Part shown: piece after piece, positions 1 to 8,094 of the stretch | Numbering within the stretch: the first letter of the stretch is position 1 | Layout: the number at the start of each line of letters is the position of its first letter | Assembly (NCBI GenBank): GCA_031431125.1 | Contig: JANPCX010000002.1 | Coordinates: forward strand, 44,727-108,726 | Direction of reading: 5' to 3' | DNA: 64,000 nt | Source: JANPCX01 sp031431125 | GTDB taxonomy: Bacteria > Pseudomonadota > Gammaproteobacteria > Burkholderiales > Burkholderiaceae_C | The notes under the pieces: generated by a model | Seen by the model: only the letters and a program-made list of their open reading frames with translations | Database searches by the model: none | What the model was told of the DNA's origin: nothing | Made by a program: the position numbers and the translations under genes

Positions 1-1813
1 CCAAGCCAATCAAATTGGCTACTCTGACTTTTTGGAAGAGGTTCGCAGCAAACGCATCAAGAGTGTGGTGTTGCAAGAGGGGCCGGCAGGCACTGAAATC
101 ATTGCGGTCACCACCGACGACAAACGCTTGCGCAGCACGGCCACCTATTTGGACCGTGGCTTGGTGGGCGACCTCATCAGCAGTGGCGTGAAGTTTGATG
201 TCAAGCCGCGTGAAGAGCCGTCTATCTTGATGAGCATCTTGGTGTCTTGGGGACCCATGTTGCTCTTGATCGGCGTCTGGATTTATTTCATGCGCCAAAT
301 GCAAGGCGGCGGCAAGGGCGGCGCCTTCAGCTTTGGCAAATCCAAAGCCCGCATGCTGGACGAAGCCAACAACACCACCACGTTTGCCGACGTGGCCGGT
401 TGCGACGAAGCGAAAGAAGAAGTCAAAGAACTGGTCGACTTCTTGAAAGACCCGCAAAAATTCCAAAAACTCGGTGGCCGAATTCCGCGCGGCGTGCTCT
501 TGGTGGGCCCGCCCGGAACCGGTAAAACCCTGCTCGCCAAAGCAATTGCGGGCGAGGCCAAAGTGCCTTTCTTCAGCATTTCGGGTTCAGACTTTGTTGA
601 AATGTTTGTTGGCGTGGGCGCAGCCCGCGTTCGCGACATGTTTGAGCAAGCCAAGAAAAGCTCACCTTGCATCATCTTCATTGATGAAATTGACGCAGTC
701 GGTCGCCACCGTGGTGCAGGCCTCGGCGGCGGCAACGACGAACGCGAACAAACCTTGAACCAGATGCTGGTCGAGATGGACGGGTTCGAGACCAATGTCG
801 GCGTGATCGTCATGGCCGCCACCAACCGGCCTGACATCCTGGACCCGGCACTGCTGCGCCCCGGACGTTTTGACCGCCAGGTCTATGTGACCTTGCCCGA
901 CGTGCGTGGCCGCGAGCAAATTTTGAACGTCCACATGCGCAAGGTGCCTGTAGGTCAGGACATCCGTGCCGACATCTTGGCACGCGGGACGCCCGGTTTT
1001 TCTGGTGCGGATCTCGCCAACCTCGTGAACGAAGCGGCACTTTTTGCAGCCCGCCGAAGTGGCCGTGTGGTCGAGATGGTGGACTTCGAGAAGGCCAAAG
1101 ACAAGATCATGATGGGACCTGAGCGCAAGAGCATGGTGATGCCGGCGGAAGAATTGCGCAACACGGCCTACCACGAGTCCGGCCATGCTTTGGTGGCGCG
1201 GTTGATGCCCAAAACCGATCCTGTGCACAAGGTGACTATCATCCCGCGCGGCCGGGCCTTGGGCGTGACGATGCAATTGCCCGAAGGTGACCGCTACAGC
1301 CTGGACAAAGAGCGCATGCTGTCGACCATCAGCGTGCTGTTTGGTGGCCGCATCGCCGAAGAAGTCTTCATGAACCAGATGACGACGGGTGCTTCGAACG
1401 ACTTTGAGCGCGCCACGGCGATTGCACGCGACATGGTGACCCGCTACGGCATGACCGACGAGCTCGGGCCCATGGTCTATGCAGAAAACGAAGGCGAAGT
1501 GTTCTTGGGCCGCTCGGTCACCAAGACCACCTCCATGTCGGAAGAAACTATGCGCAAGGTGGACCTGGTGATCCGCCGAATCATTGACGAGCAGTACGCC
1601 ATTGCCCGCAAATTGATCGAAGACAACCAGGACAAGATGCACATCATGGCCAAAGCTTTGCTCGAATGGGAAACCATTGACGCCGAGCAGATCGACGACA
1701 TTATGAATGGCCGCCCACCGCGCCCACCCAAAGACTGGACGCCTGGTGCCAACAACAAACCGCCCAGTGGTCCTGCTGCCCCCGTGGCCGATGGCGCGCC
1801 AGCAACTGCTTGA
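1..1813 (+). CDS. ftsH: FtsH, ATP-dependent zinc metalloprotease (5' end outside window)
   Basis: Membrane-anchored AAA+ protease that unfolds and degrades membrane and short-lived cytosolic proteins. The reading frame is open from base 2, so the gene begins upstream; the first transmembrane segment is missing and only the end of the periplasmic part is seen. Then come the second membrane segment (about bases 230-295), the AAA module with Walker A GPPGTGKT at 506-529, Walker B IIFIDEID, the second region of homology ending RPGRFDR, and the zinc site HESGH at 1172-1186. The C-terminal tail is Pro/Ala-rich. A TTG at 32 could be mistaken for a start, but the residues before it (IGYSDF) are typical FtsH sequence. 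In related genomes folP and glmM follow, as here. Confidence 0.97.
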   Translation, partial: QANQIGYSDFLEEVRSKRIKSVVLQEGPAGTEIIAVTTDDKRLRSTATYLDRGLVGDLISSGVKFDVKPREEPSILMSILVSWGPMLLLIGVWIYFMRQMQGGGKGGAFSFGKSKARMLDEANNTTTFADVAGCDEAKEEVKELVDFLKDPQKFQKLGGRIPRGVLLVGPPGTGKTLLAKAIAGEAKVPFFSISGSDFVEMFVGVGAARVRDMFEQAKKSSPCIIFIDEIDAVGRHRGAGLGGGNDEREQTLNQMLVEMDGFETNVGVIVMAATNRPDILDPALLRPGRFDRQVYVTLPDVRGREQILNVHMRKVPVGQDIRADILARGTPGFSGADLANLVNEAALFAARRSGRVVEMVDFEKAKDKIMMGPERKSMVMPAEELRNTAYHESGHALVARLMPKTDPVHKVTIIPRGRALGVTMQLPEGDRYSLDKERMLSTISVLFGGRIAEEVFMNQMTTGASNDFERATAIARDMVTRYGMTDELGPMVYAENEGEVFLGRSVTKTTSMSEETMRKVDLVIRRIIDEQYAIARKLIEDNQDKMHIMAKALLEWETIDAEQIDDIMNGRPPRPPKDWTPGANNKPPSGPAAPVADGAPATA

Positions 1814-1837
1814 GGCCCGCAACAGACTTGAGTGAAA

Positions 1838-1855
1838 ACGGGGCTTCGGCCCCGT
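1838..1855 (+). terminator. Hairpin after ftsH, probable terminator
   Basis: A perfect 7-bp stem (ACGGGGC / GCCCCGT) closed by a stable TTCG tetraloop lies 25 bases after the ftsH stop and is preceded by AAA. The following T-run is weak (TTGCCATGT), so it may be only partly effective. Confidence 0.55.
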
Positions 1856-1905
1856 TGCCATGTCTGAGACCTGACGCCACCGACGCGACCCATCGCCACC
1901 CCATG

Positions 1906-2143
1906 ATCCTAGAAACCGCAGTTGACCGCTTATCTCCGCTGGCAACACCTGATGAACCCTGAGAATTCTTCACGCGAGCCGTATCACCTCTTGGGTGAAA
2001 GCGCTACGCACCCGATTGAGCCACGCTGCGGCGTGCTGTCGGCGTTGCTCCGCCTTGCGGGCATGAGCCCGCCGCGTTGTCGCGCCTTGCCAGCGCACCG
2101 CATCGCAGCCCACTCGGGCGCGTCCAACTGCCGTTTCTAGGAT
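1906..2143. repeat. Inverted-repeat-bounded 238-bp element between ftsH and folP
   Basis: The ends are 19-bp inverted repeats with one mismatch: ATCCTAGAAACCGCAGTTG at 1906-1924 and its complement at 2125-2143. The interior holds several small hairpins, including GCGGGC-ATGA-GCCCGC at 2057-2072, CACGC-TGCG-GCGTG near 2021, and TCACC-TCTT-GGGTGA near 1985. No convincing gene lies inside. The size and inverted ends suggest a non-autonomous mobile or REP-like element. The right end overlaps the folP ATG (2142). This entry accounts for most of the 328-base gap between ftsH and folP. Confidence 0.6.
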
Positions 2144-3008
2144 GATTTGGCAAACCACCCGCCATCGTCTGGACCTCACCGAGCCCCGGGTGATGGGCAT
2201 CGTCAACCTGACGCCAGACTCGTTTTCTGACGGAGGCGCCTTGACTCAGGTGCGGCAGGCCGTGGCTCACTGCGAAAAGCTGCTGATGGAGGGGGCCGAT
2301 ATTCTGGACATCGGCGGCGAATCCAGCCGCCCTGGTGCGGTGCCGGTGTCGCTCGAAGAAGAAACACAGCGTGTGTGGCCCCTGCTTCAAGAAGCGCTGC
2401 GCCTGGGTTGTCCGCTGTCGCTGGACACCGTCAAGCCCGAACTGATGCAGCGGGCGCTGGATGCCGGTGTCGACATCATCAACGACATCCATGCCCTTCG
2501 TTCCCCGGGTGCGGTCAAGGCTGTTGCCGCCCACCCCCAGTGCGGCATGGTTCTCATGCACATGCAAGGCTTGCCGGGCAGCATGCAGCAAGCGCCCCAC
2601 TACAGCGACGTGTTGGACGAGGTGGGTGCATTTTTTCAAGAACGTTTGCAGGTGTTGCAAGAAGCGGGTGTTGCCCGCGAGCGCATCGTGCTGGACCCGG
2701 GCATAGGCTTTGGCAAAACCGTGGACCACAACTGGGCCTTGCTGCGCCGGCAGGCCGAGCTGCTGACCCTGGGTCAACCCTTGCTGGTGGGTTGGTCGCG
2801 CAAGTCCACCTTGGGCAACTTGACGGGCCGCACCGTTGGCGACCGCATGGCAGCCAGCGTGGCGGCCTCCTTGGCCGCCGTGCAGCAGGGGGCGCGCATC
2901 GTTCGGGTGCACGATGTGGCGCAAACCGTGGACGCCCTGAAAGTTTGGCGGGCTGCTGGGTTGCTGAACCCGGTCACCAAGATGAAAGACAATCCCACGC
3001 ACTCATAA
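2142..3008 (+). CDS. folP: Dihydropteroate synthase
   Basis: Condenses 6-hydroxymethyl-7,8-dihydropterin pyrophosphate with p-aminobenzoate in folate synthesis (cytosolic TIM barrel). The 288 residues match the family size. Visible motifs are the N-terminal NLTPDSFSDGG loop (residues 22-32), DIGGESSRPG, SLDTVKPE, DPGIGFGKT and the C-terminal GWSRKSTLG. The start at 2142 gives the usual short lead-in before the first barrel strand, but no clear ribosome-binding site precedes it, because the upstream bases belong to the inverted-repeat element. The next gene is glmM, the usual partner. The pathway gene folK is also in the window, about 40 kb away. Confidence 0.96.
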   Translation: MIWQTTRHRLDLTEPRVMGIVNLTPDSFSDGGALTQVRQAVAHCEKLLMEGADILDIGGESSRPGAVPVSLEEETQRVWPLLQEALRLGCPLSLDTVKPELMQRALDAGVDIINDIHALRSPGAVKAVAAHPQCGMVLMHMQGLPGSMQQAPHYSDVLDEVGAFFQERLQVLQEAGVARERIVLDPGIGFGKTVDHNWALLRRQAELLTLGQPLLVGWSRKSTLGNLTGRTVGDRMAASVAASLAAVQQGARIVRVHDVAQTVDALKVWRAAGLLNPVTKMKDNPTHS

Positions 3009-3055
3009 ATGAGTGCCTCCTCATGGCGCATCGTCATTCAGGCTCATGAGAAAAC

Positions 3056-3128
3056 GCCGGGCCGCCCCCAAGTTTTCTCATCCCCCTAGGGGGAGGCCTG
3101 GCGCAAAGCGACAGGTCTGGGGGCGCTC
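3056..3128. repeat. Short palindromic (REP-like) repeat between folP and glmM
   Basis: A 73-bp unit begins GCCGGGCCG and contains a CCCCC-TA-GGGGG palindrome at 3082-3093, enclosed by outer arms CGCCCCCA (3063-3070) and TGGGGGCG (3118-3125). An imperfect second hairpin lies between them (about 3096-3116). A unit with the same start, the same central CATCCCC...GGGGGA block and nearly the same length lies inside hutU at 57394-57463. Confidence 0.6.
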
Positions 3129-3148
3129 AACAAGAAGAAGGACAACCC

Positions 3149-4507
3149 ATGACACGCAAGTTTTTTGGCACCGACGGTATCCGTGGCACCGTAGGGCAGT
3201 ACCCCATCACGGCTGACTTCATGCTGCGTTTGGGCCATGCCGTGGGCCGCGTGTTGCGTAAAGAGGAGTCCCGCCCGACGGTGTTGATCGGCAAAGACAC
3301 ACGCGTCTCGGGTTACATGATCGAGTCAGCCCTGGAGGCTGGTTTTGCTTCGGCCGGTGTGGACGTGCTGCTGACCGGCCCCTTGCCCACGCCCGGTGTG
3401 GCCTACCTCACCCGGGCCCTGCGTTTGAATTTGGGCGTGGTGATCAGCGCTTCCCACAACCCTTTCGGTGACAACGGCGTCAAGTTCTTTTCTTCGCGAG
3501 GTGAAAAGCTGTCCGATGAATGGGAACACAGCGTGGAGACCGCCATCGGCGAGCACCGCCAGTGGGTCGATTCCACTGCCTTGGGCCGAGCCCGCCGTTT
3601 GACCGATGCGCAAGGGCGCTACATTGAGTTTTGCAAGAGCACCATTGACAGCGACCTCAGCCTCAAAGGGCTCAAGGTGGTGGTCGATGCCGCCCACGGT
3701 GCGGCCTACCACGTGGCCCCGGATGTGTTCCATGAGCTCGGCGCTGAGGTCGTGTCCATAGGCTGCCAGCCCGACGGCTTCAACATCAACAAAGGGTTTG
3801 GTGCAACGGCGCCTGCCGCGTTGTTGCAGGCGGTGAAAGACCACGGTGCCGACTATGGGGTGGCACTGGATGGTGACGCCGACCGACTTCAACTCGTGGA
3901 TGCGGCAGGGCGCCTCTACAACGGGGACGAGCTGCTGTACATCATGCTGGCTGACCGCTTGGCGCAAGGCCAGGCGGTTTCCGGCATCGTTGGCACTTTG
4001 ATGACCAATATGGCGGTTGAGCTGGCGGTTCGTGGCCGTGGGGTTGACTTTGTTCGTGCCAAGGTTGGGGACCGCTACGTGCTGGAAGAGTTGTCGTCCC
4101 GCCAGTGGTTGCTCGGCGGAGAGGGTTCTGGCCATTTGTTGGCACTGGACAAACACACCACGGGTGATGGCATCGTCAGTGCGCTGCAAGTGCTGCAAAC
4201 CGTCAAACGCAGCGGGCTGTCCTTGGCCGATCAGCTCAGAGATGTGGTCCTGTTCCCGCAAGTGCTGGTCAATGTGCGTTTGCAACCCGGGCAAGATTGG
4301 CGGGCCAGCCCTGGCTTGGACGCAGCGCAGGCTGCCGTGGAGAAGGAGCTTGGCGGCACTGGCCGTGTGCTGATTCGCCCCTCAGGCACGGAACCACTGG
4401 TTCGTGTCATGGTGGAGGCACGCGACCTGCAGCAAGCGCAAAGTTGTGCCGAGCGCATCGCAGCGACTTTGCGACCAGCGGGTGTCGAGGACACCTCGCC
4501 GCATTGA
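3149..4507 (+). CDS. glmM: Phosphoglucosamine mutase
   Basis: Interconverts glucosamine-6-phosphate and glucosamine-1-phosphate for UDP-GlcNAc, and so for peptidoglycan and LPS. It is 452 residues, the family length. It starts with the typical FGTDGIRG motif. The phospho-serine loop ISASHNPFGDNG has the active Ser at residue 102. The metal loop is DGDADR, and the C-terminal phosphate-binding loop is RPSGTEPLVRVMVEA. A good ribosome-binding site (AGAAGAAGG) lies 8-14 bases before the ATG. It follows folP in the same direction, with the palindromic repeat at 3056-3128 in the spacer. Confidence 0.97.
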   Translation: MTRKFFGTDGIRGTVGQYPITADFMLRLGHAVGRVLRKEESRPTVLIGKDTRVSGYMIESALEAGFASAGVDVLLTGPLPTPGVAYLTRALRLNLGVVISASHNPFGDNGVKFFSSRGEKLSDEWEHSVETAIGEHRQWVDSTALGRARRLTDAQGRYIEFCKSTIDSDLSLKGLKVVVDAAHGAAYHVAPDVFHELGAEVVSIGCQPDGFNINKGFGATAPAALLQAVKDHGADYGVALDGDADRLQLVDAAGRLYNGDELLYIMLADRLAQGQAVSGIVGTLMTNMAVELAVRGRGVDFVRAKVGDRYVLEELSSRQWLLGGEGSGHLLALDKHTTGDGIVSALQVLQTVKRSGLSLADQLRDVVLFPQVLVNVRLQPGQDWRASPGLDAAQAAVEKELGGTGRVLIRPSGTEPLVRVMVEARDLQQAQSCAERIAATLRPAGVEDTSPH

Positions 4508-4532
4508 TCCCATAACGTTTCTCCTGTTTCTG

Positions 4533-4580
4533 AAAGCAAGTGCAGCGGCTTGTCCGACATTCGGGCACTGCTCTTGCTTT
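4533..4580 (+). terminator. Imperfect stem-loop after glmM
   Basis: AAAGCAAG-T-GCAG (4533-4545) pairs with CTGC-T-CTTGCTTT (4568-4580), a 12-bp stem interrupted by one T-T mismatch, with a 22-base loop. It lies 25 bases after the glmM stop. The downstream sequence has few Ts, so it may be a weak terminator or an mRNA-stabilising structure. Confidence 0.4.
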
Positions 4581-4654
4581 GTTGGTTTCGCTTTCGTCCT
4601 GCATCTGTCCAAGGTGCTCAGCGACGGGCTTGAATCACAAAGAAGGGAGACCGC

Positions 4655-4876
4655 ATGGAAATCAAAAAACCACCGACCTTGCAAGAGGGGCCATCGCCGC
4701 CCTTGGCTTCGAGCTCTTTGCCTGGCGATTGGCTGCATGAAATCAAACAGTGGTACTTCACCGGCAGCCGTCGGTCTGCGCAAGAGCGGCAACCGGCGCG
4801 CTTCGTAGCGTCCAGGACCGCCGAAACGCCATCAGAAAACACGGAAGCCAAAGTTGGGAATCAGAGGTCTGAATGA
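4655..4876 (+). CDS. Possible small protein of unknown function
   Basis: A 73-codon frame begins at an ATG preceded by AAGAAGGGAG at an acceptable distance. The product is Pro/Ser-rich at the N terminus, has an aromatic-rich stretch (LHEIKQWYFTGSRR) and a basic C-terminal half. I do not recognise a family. It lies alone between glmM and the PHO-regulated pstS promoter, so it could be a real small gene or a chance frame; the ribosome-binding site is the main support. The rest of the 560-base gap from 4508 to 5068 holds the stem-loop at 4533-4580 and the PHO-type sites described separately. Confidence 0.35.
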   Translation: MEIKKPPTLQEGPSPPLASSSLPGDWLHEIKQWYFTGSRRSAQERQPARFVASRTAETPSENTEAKVGNQRSE

Positions 4877-4894
4877 CGGGCTTGAGGGGTGATT

Positions 4895-4923
4895 GTGACA
4901 AGCTCATGAATTCCATGTGACAA
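4895..4923 (-). promoter_or_regulatory. Second PHO-like site, opposite orientation
   Basis: On the minus strand, two TTGTCAC heptamers (plus-strand GTGACAA at 4895-4901 and 4917-4923) are spaced exactly 22 bp apart. This is two turns of the 11-bp PhoB repeat, with a poor middle unit. It lies about 70 bp upstream of the canonical PHO box. It may be an auxiliary PhoB site; no target gene is evident on the minus strand. Confidence 0.35.
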
Positions 4924-4988
4924 ACTAAGTGATTGATAGGAAAGGAAAAATTCTCATTTTCCTCGGCTAAAGGCCACCCAGTCGGGTG

Positions 4989-5023
4989 CTTGTCACGGAC
5001 CTGTCACAAACCTGATCTACATT
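4989..5023 (+). promoter_or_regulatory. PHO box and -10 region of the pst operon
   Basis: Direct heptamers TTGTCAC (4990-4996) and CTGTCAC (5001-5007) are spaced 11 bp, as in PhoB sites, and a weaker third unit CTGATCT follows in phase at 5012. A -10-like TACATT lies at 5018-5023, at the distance expected when PhoB replaces the -35 contact. The pstS ATG is 45 bases further on. Phosphate-starvation control by PhoB is inferred. Confidence 0.75.
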
Positions 5024-5068
5024 CTCGCCATCCCATCCAACAACCTCTATGGATTGAAAGGCGAGCAA

Positions 5069-6106
5069 ATGACTTCTTCCTTCTTTCGTACCGCAGCCAG
5101 CGGCATCGCACTCGGTTTGTGCAGCACCCTCGCCTTGGCTCAAGACGTGACCGGCGCCGGTGCAACCTTCCCCGCACCTTTGTATGCCAAGTGGGCCGAT
5201 GCCTACAACAAGGTCACTGGTGCTCGCATCAATTACCAGTCGGTGGGTTCAGGTGCAGGTCTGCGCCAGATTCGCGGCAAGACGGTCGACTTTGGTGCGT
5301 CTGACATGCCTCTGACTGACGAAGAGTTGGCCAAAGATGGTCTGATGCAATTTCCCACCGTGATCGGTGGCGTGGTGCCCGTGGTCAATATTGCCGGTAT
5401 CAACCCCGGTCAAATCAAGCTGACGGGCCAAGTCTTGGGCGACATTTACCTCGGCAAGATCACCAAATGGAACGACGCAGCTTTGACGTCCATGAACCCT
5501 GGCGTGCCGCTTCCTGATGCCGCCATTCAAGTGGTTCGCCGCGCCGATGGCTCCGGCACCAGCTTCATCTTCACCAATTACCTGTCCAAAGTGAATGCGG
5601 AGTGGAAGTCCAAAGTGGGCGAGGGCACTGCGGTGAACTGGCCGATCGGTGCGGGTGGCAAAGGCAATGAAGGCGTGGCCGCGTTCGTTGGCCGCTTGCC
5701 AAACTCCATCGGATATGTGGAGTACGCCTACGTCAAACAAAACAAAATGACCTACACCTTGCTGCGCAACAAGGACGGCAACTTTGTGCCCCCAGATGAC
5801 TTGAACTTCAAGTCTGCCGCAGCAGGTGCCGACTGGGCCAAATCGTTCTACCAAGTCCTGACCGAGCAGCCCGGAAAAGAGGCTTGGCCCTTGACCGGCG
5901 CTACCTTCATCATGATGCACAAGGCGCAGGAGAAACCAGTTCAAGCCAGCAACACTCTCAAATTCTTTGAGTGGGCCTATGAAAAAGGCGATCAAATGGC
6001 GGTGGACTTGGAGTACGTGGCTTTGCCTGACGCGGTGATTCAATTGATTCGCAAGCAGTGGGGCGAGATCAAAGACGCCTCGGGTAAAACGATCGCTTTC
6101 AAGTAA
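5069..6106 (+). CDS. pstS: Phosphate ABC transporter, periplasmic phosphate-binding protein
   Basis: Captures inorganic phosphate in the periplasm and delivers it to PstCA. The chosen ATG at 5069 follows GGCGAG and gives a 24-residue signal peptide ending LALA before QDVTGAGATFPAPLY. A TTG 15 bases earlier would only lengthen the basic end. Family motifs are GAGATFPAPLYAKWAD, SVGSGAGLRQI and RRADGSGTSFIFTNYL (phosphate-binding loop). The 345-residue length is typical. It is the first gene of the pst operon and directly follows the PHO box. A strong hairpin after its stop probably lets it be made in excess over the membrane components. Confidence 0.97.
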   Translation: MTSSFFRTAASGIALGLCSTLALAQDVTGAGATFPAPLYAKWADAYNKVTGARINYQSVGSGAGLRQIRGKTVDFGASDMPLTDEELAKDGLMQFPTVIGGVVPVVNIAGINPGQIKLTGQVLGDIYLGKITKWNDAALTSMNPGVPLPDAAIQVVRRADGSGTSFIFTNYLSKVNAEWKSKVGEGTAVNWPIGAGGKGNEGVAAFVGRLPNSIGYVEYAYVKQNKMTYTLLRNKDGNFVPPDDLNFKSAAAGADWAKSFYQVLTEQPGKEAWPLTGATFIMMHKAQEKPVQASNTLKFFEWAYEKGDQMAVDLEYVALPDAVIQLIRKQWGEIKDASGKTIAFK

Positions 6107-6133
6107 AGCTTCAAGTTGTTGTGTTGCTGCTGG

Positions 6134-6153
6134 CTGGGCCCTGAGGGGCCCAG
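6134..6153 (+). terminator. Hairpin between pstS and pstC (attenuator or mRNA stabiliser)
   Basis: CTGGGCCC-TGAG-GGGCCCAG forms a perfect 8-bp stem with a 4-base loop, 27 bases after the pstS stop and 42 before pstC. There is no T-run, so partial termination or 3'-end protection of a pstS-only message is more likely than full termination. Confidence 0.5.
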
Positions 6154-6195
6154 TCTTGCGAGCACAGCTAAACCTCTAACGCGATCGGAGACGAC

Positions 6196-7215
6196 GTGGC
6201 CGCTACACTTCCTGCCTCTCCATTTGACAAGACCGAGATGGAACGAACTACACCCATGGGCTCCCCGCCGACAGCGCGTCGTTCCTCTCCGTGGCCTGAC
6301 CGCATTTTCTCGTTTTTTGCGCATGCGGCAGCCTGGCTCACTCTGGGTTTGCTGGTGGCCATCATTGGTTCATTGGTGGTGGGCGCTTGGCCATCGATCA
6401 AGGAATACGGCCTGAGTTTTCTGTGGCGCACCGAATGGGACCCCGTCAAAGACAGCTACGGCGGTCTGGTGATGATTTACGGCACCTTGATGACGTCCTT
6501 CATCGCCCTCGTCATTGCTGTTCCAGTGAGTTTCGGCATTGCCCTCTTCCTGACTGAAATGTCACCTGGTTGGTTGCGCCGCCCTCTGGGCACTGCGATT
6601 GAGCTGCTGGCCGCCGTTCCATCGATTGTTTACGGCATGTGGGGCCTCCTGGTTTTTGCTCCCGTGCTCTCCAAATACGTACAAACGCCAATGCAAAATT
6701 TGCTTGGCGATGTGCCCGTGCTCAAAGAACTGGTTGCTGGTGCGCCTGTGGGCATCGGTGTGCTGTCGGCCGGCATCATCTTGGCCATCATGATCATTCC
6801 CTTCATCGCTTCGGTGATGCGTGACGTGTTCGAGGTCACACCGCCGATGTTGAAGGAATCGTCTTACGCGCTGGGCGCCACCACCTGGGAGGTGGTCTAC
6901 AAAGTGGTGTTGCCGTACACCAAAACGGGCGTCATTGGCGGCATCATGTTGGGCTTGGGTCGAGCCCTGGGTGAAACCATGGCAGTCACCTTTGTGATTG
7001 GCAACTTCAACCAGCTCGACAGCTTGTCTTTGTTTGCAGCAGCCAACAGCATCACCTCGGCGCTGGCCAATGAATTTGCCGAAGCCAGCCCTGGTTTGCA
7101 TCAGGCTTCCCTGATTTACTTGGGGTTGGTGCTGTTCTTCATCACCTTCGTGGTGCTGTCCTTGTCGAAACTCTTGCTCTCGCAACTGAAAAAGAATGAA
7201 GGAGCAGCCACATGA
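6196..7215 (+). CDS. pstC: Phosphate ABC transporter permease PstC
   Basis: Inner-membrane half of the phosphate channel, pairing with PstA. The GTG at 6196 follows GGAG at 6 bases. An ATG at 6238 is an alternative and would remove 14 residues of non-conserved N terminus. Six hydrophobic segments are visible from about residue 42 onward. The permease coupling loop reads ESSYALGATTWEVVYKVVLPYTKTGVIGGIMLGLGRALGETMAV (key residues EAA-like E and the distal G). The stop overlaps the pstA start (ATGA), so the two are translationally coupled. Confidence 0.95.
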   Translation: MAATLPASPFDKTEMERTTPMGSPPTARRSSPWPDRIFSFFAHAAAWLTLGLLVAIIGSLVVGAWPSIKEYGLSFLWRTEWDPVKDSYGGLVMIYGTLMTSFIALVIAVPVSFGIALFLTEMSPGWLRRPLGTAIELLAAVPSIVYGMWGLLVFAPVLSKYVQTPMQNLLGDVPVLKELVAGAPVGIGVLSAGIILAIMIIPFIASVMRDVFEVTPPMLKESSYALGATTWEVVYKVVLPYTKTGVIGGIMLGLGRALGETMAVTFVIGNFNQLDSLSLFAAANSITSALANEFAEASPGLHQASLIYLGLVLFFITFVVLSLSKLLLSQLKKNEGAAT

Positions 7216-8078
7216 GCAACTCCATTGCGATGTCTGCGGACAAGATCAACAAACACAAGCGCCGCAAGGTGGTGAACGTGGTGGCGCTCACGCTGTCGCT
7301 GTCAGCCATGGCGTTTGGCCTGTTTTGGCTGGCGTGGATTTTGTTTGAAACCATCCGCTTGGGTGTGGGTGGTTTGGCGGTGACGGTATTCACCCAGATG
7401 ACACCGCCACCTCTTTCGGAAGGCGGTTTGCTCAACGCCATCATTGGTTCCTTGATGATGGTGAGTTTGGCGACGCTGCTGGGAACGCCGATTGGCATCA
7501 TGGCCGGCATTTACTTGGCGGAGTACGGGCGCAACAACTGGCTCGGAACTTCGGTGCGTTTTATCAACGACATTTTGTTGTCGGCCCCATCCATCGTCAT
7601 CGGCTTGTTCATTTACGCCGTCGTGGTGGCGCCCATGCGAAGTTTCTCCGGCTTTGCGGGCATCTTGGCTTTGGCCTTGATCGTGATTCCTGTGGTCATT
7701 CGAACCACTGAAAACATGCTGACCTTGATTCCCAACGCCTTGCGCGAAGCGGCCTATGCGCTTGGAACGCCGAAGTGGAAGGTGATCCTGAGCATCACGC
7801 TCAATGCGGCCCGTGCGGGTGTTCTCACGGGCGTGTTGCTGGCTTTGGCGCGTATCGCCGGTGAGACTGCACCTCTGCTGTTTACGGCGCTGTCCAACCA
7901 GTTCTGGACGTCCGATTTGGGCGAGCCGATGGCCAGCTTGCCCGTCACCATCTTTAAGTTTGCGATGAGCCCCTATGAGAACTGGCAAGACCTGGCATGG
8001 GCTGGCGTGCTCTTGATCACCCTCGGGGTGCTCGCATTGAACATCATGGCTCGCGTGATCTTCCGCAATAAAACCTGA
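7212..8078 (+). CDS. pstA: Phosphate ABC transporter permease PstA
   Basis: Second inner-membrane subunit of the phosphate importer, 288 residues with six predicted membrane segments. The coupling loop is REAAYALGTPKWKVI, followed by LARIAGETAPLLFTAL, both characteristic of PstA. Its ATG overlaps the pstC stop by four bases and a ribosome-binding site (AAGGAG) lies inside the pstC end. pstB follows after 16 bases. Confidence 0.96.
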   Translation: MSNSIAMSADKINKHKRRKVVNVVALTLSLSAMAFGLFWLAWILFETIRLGVGGLAVTVFTQMTPPPLSEGGLLNAIIGSLMMVSLATLLGTPIGIMAGIYLAEYGRNNWLGTSVRFINDILLSAPSIVIGLFIYAVVVAPMRSFSGFAGILALALIVIPVVIRTTENMLTLIPNALREAAYALGTPKWKVILSITLNAARAGVLTGVLLALARIAGETAPLLFTALSNQFWTSDLGEPMASLPVTIFKFAMSPYENWQDLAWAGVLLITLGVLALNIMARVIFRNKT

Positions 8079-8094
8079 ACCGAGGAACCCTTTC

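Noticed and set aside
662..1948. 428-codon open frame on the minus strand opposite ftsH
   Set aside because: His-rich composition typical of the antisense of a GC-rich gene. It is fully covered by ftsH, which has unmistakable family motifs, and has no ribosome-binding site or domain.
1922..2206. Two short frames (72 and 78 codons) within the ftsH-folP element
   Set aside because: They consist of the inverted-repeat element and its hairpins, with no ribosome-binding sites and low-complexity Arg/Ala-rich products.
2004..3002. Long minus-strand frame opposite folP
   Set aside because: Antisense shadow of folP that begins or ends inside the 238-bp element; no protein-family features.
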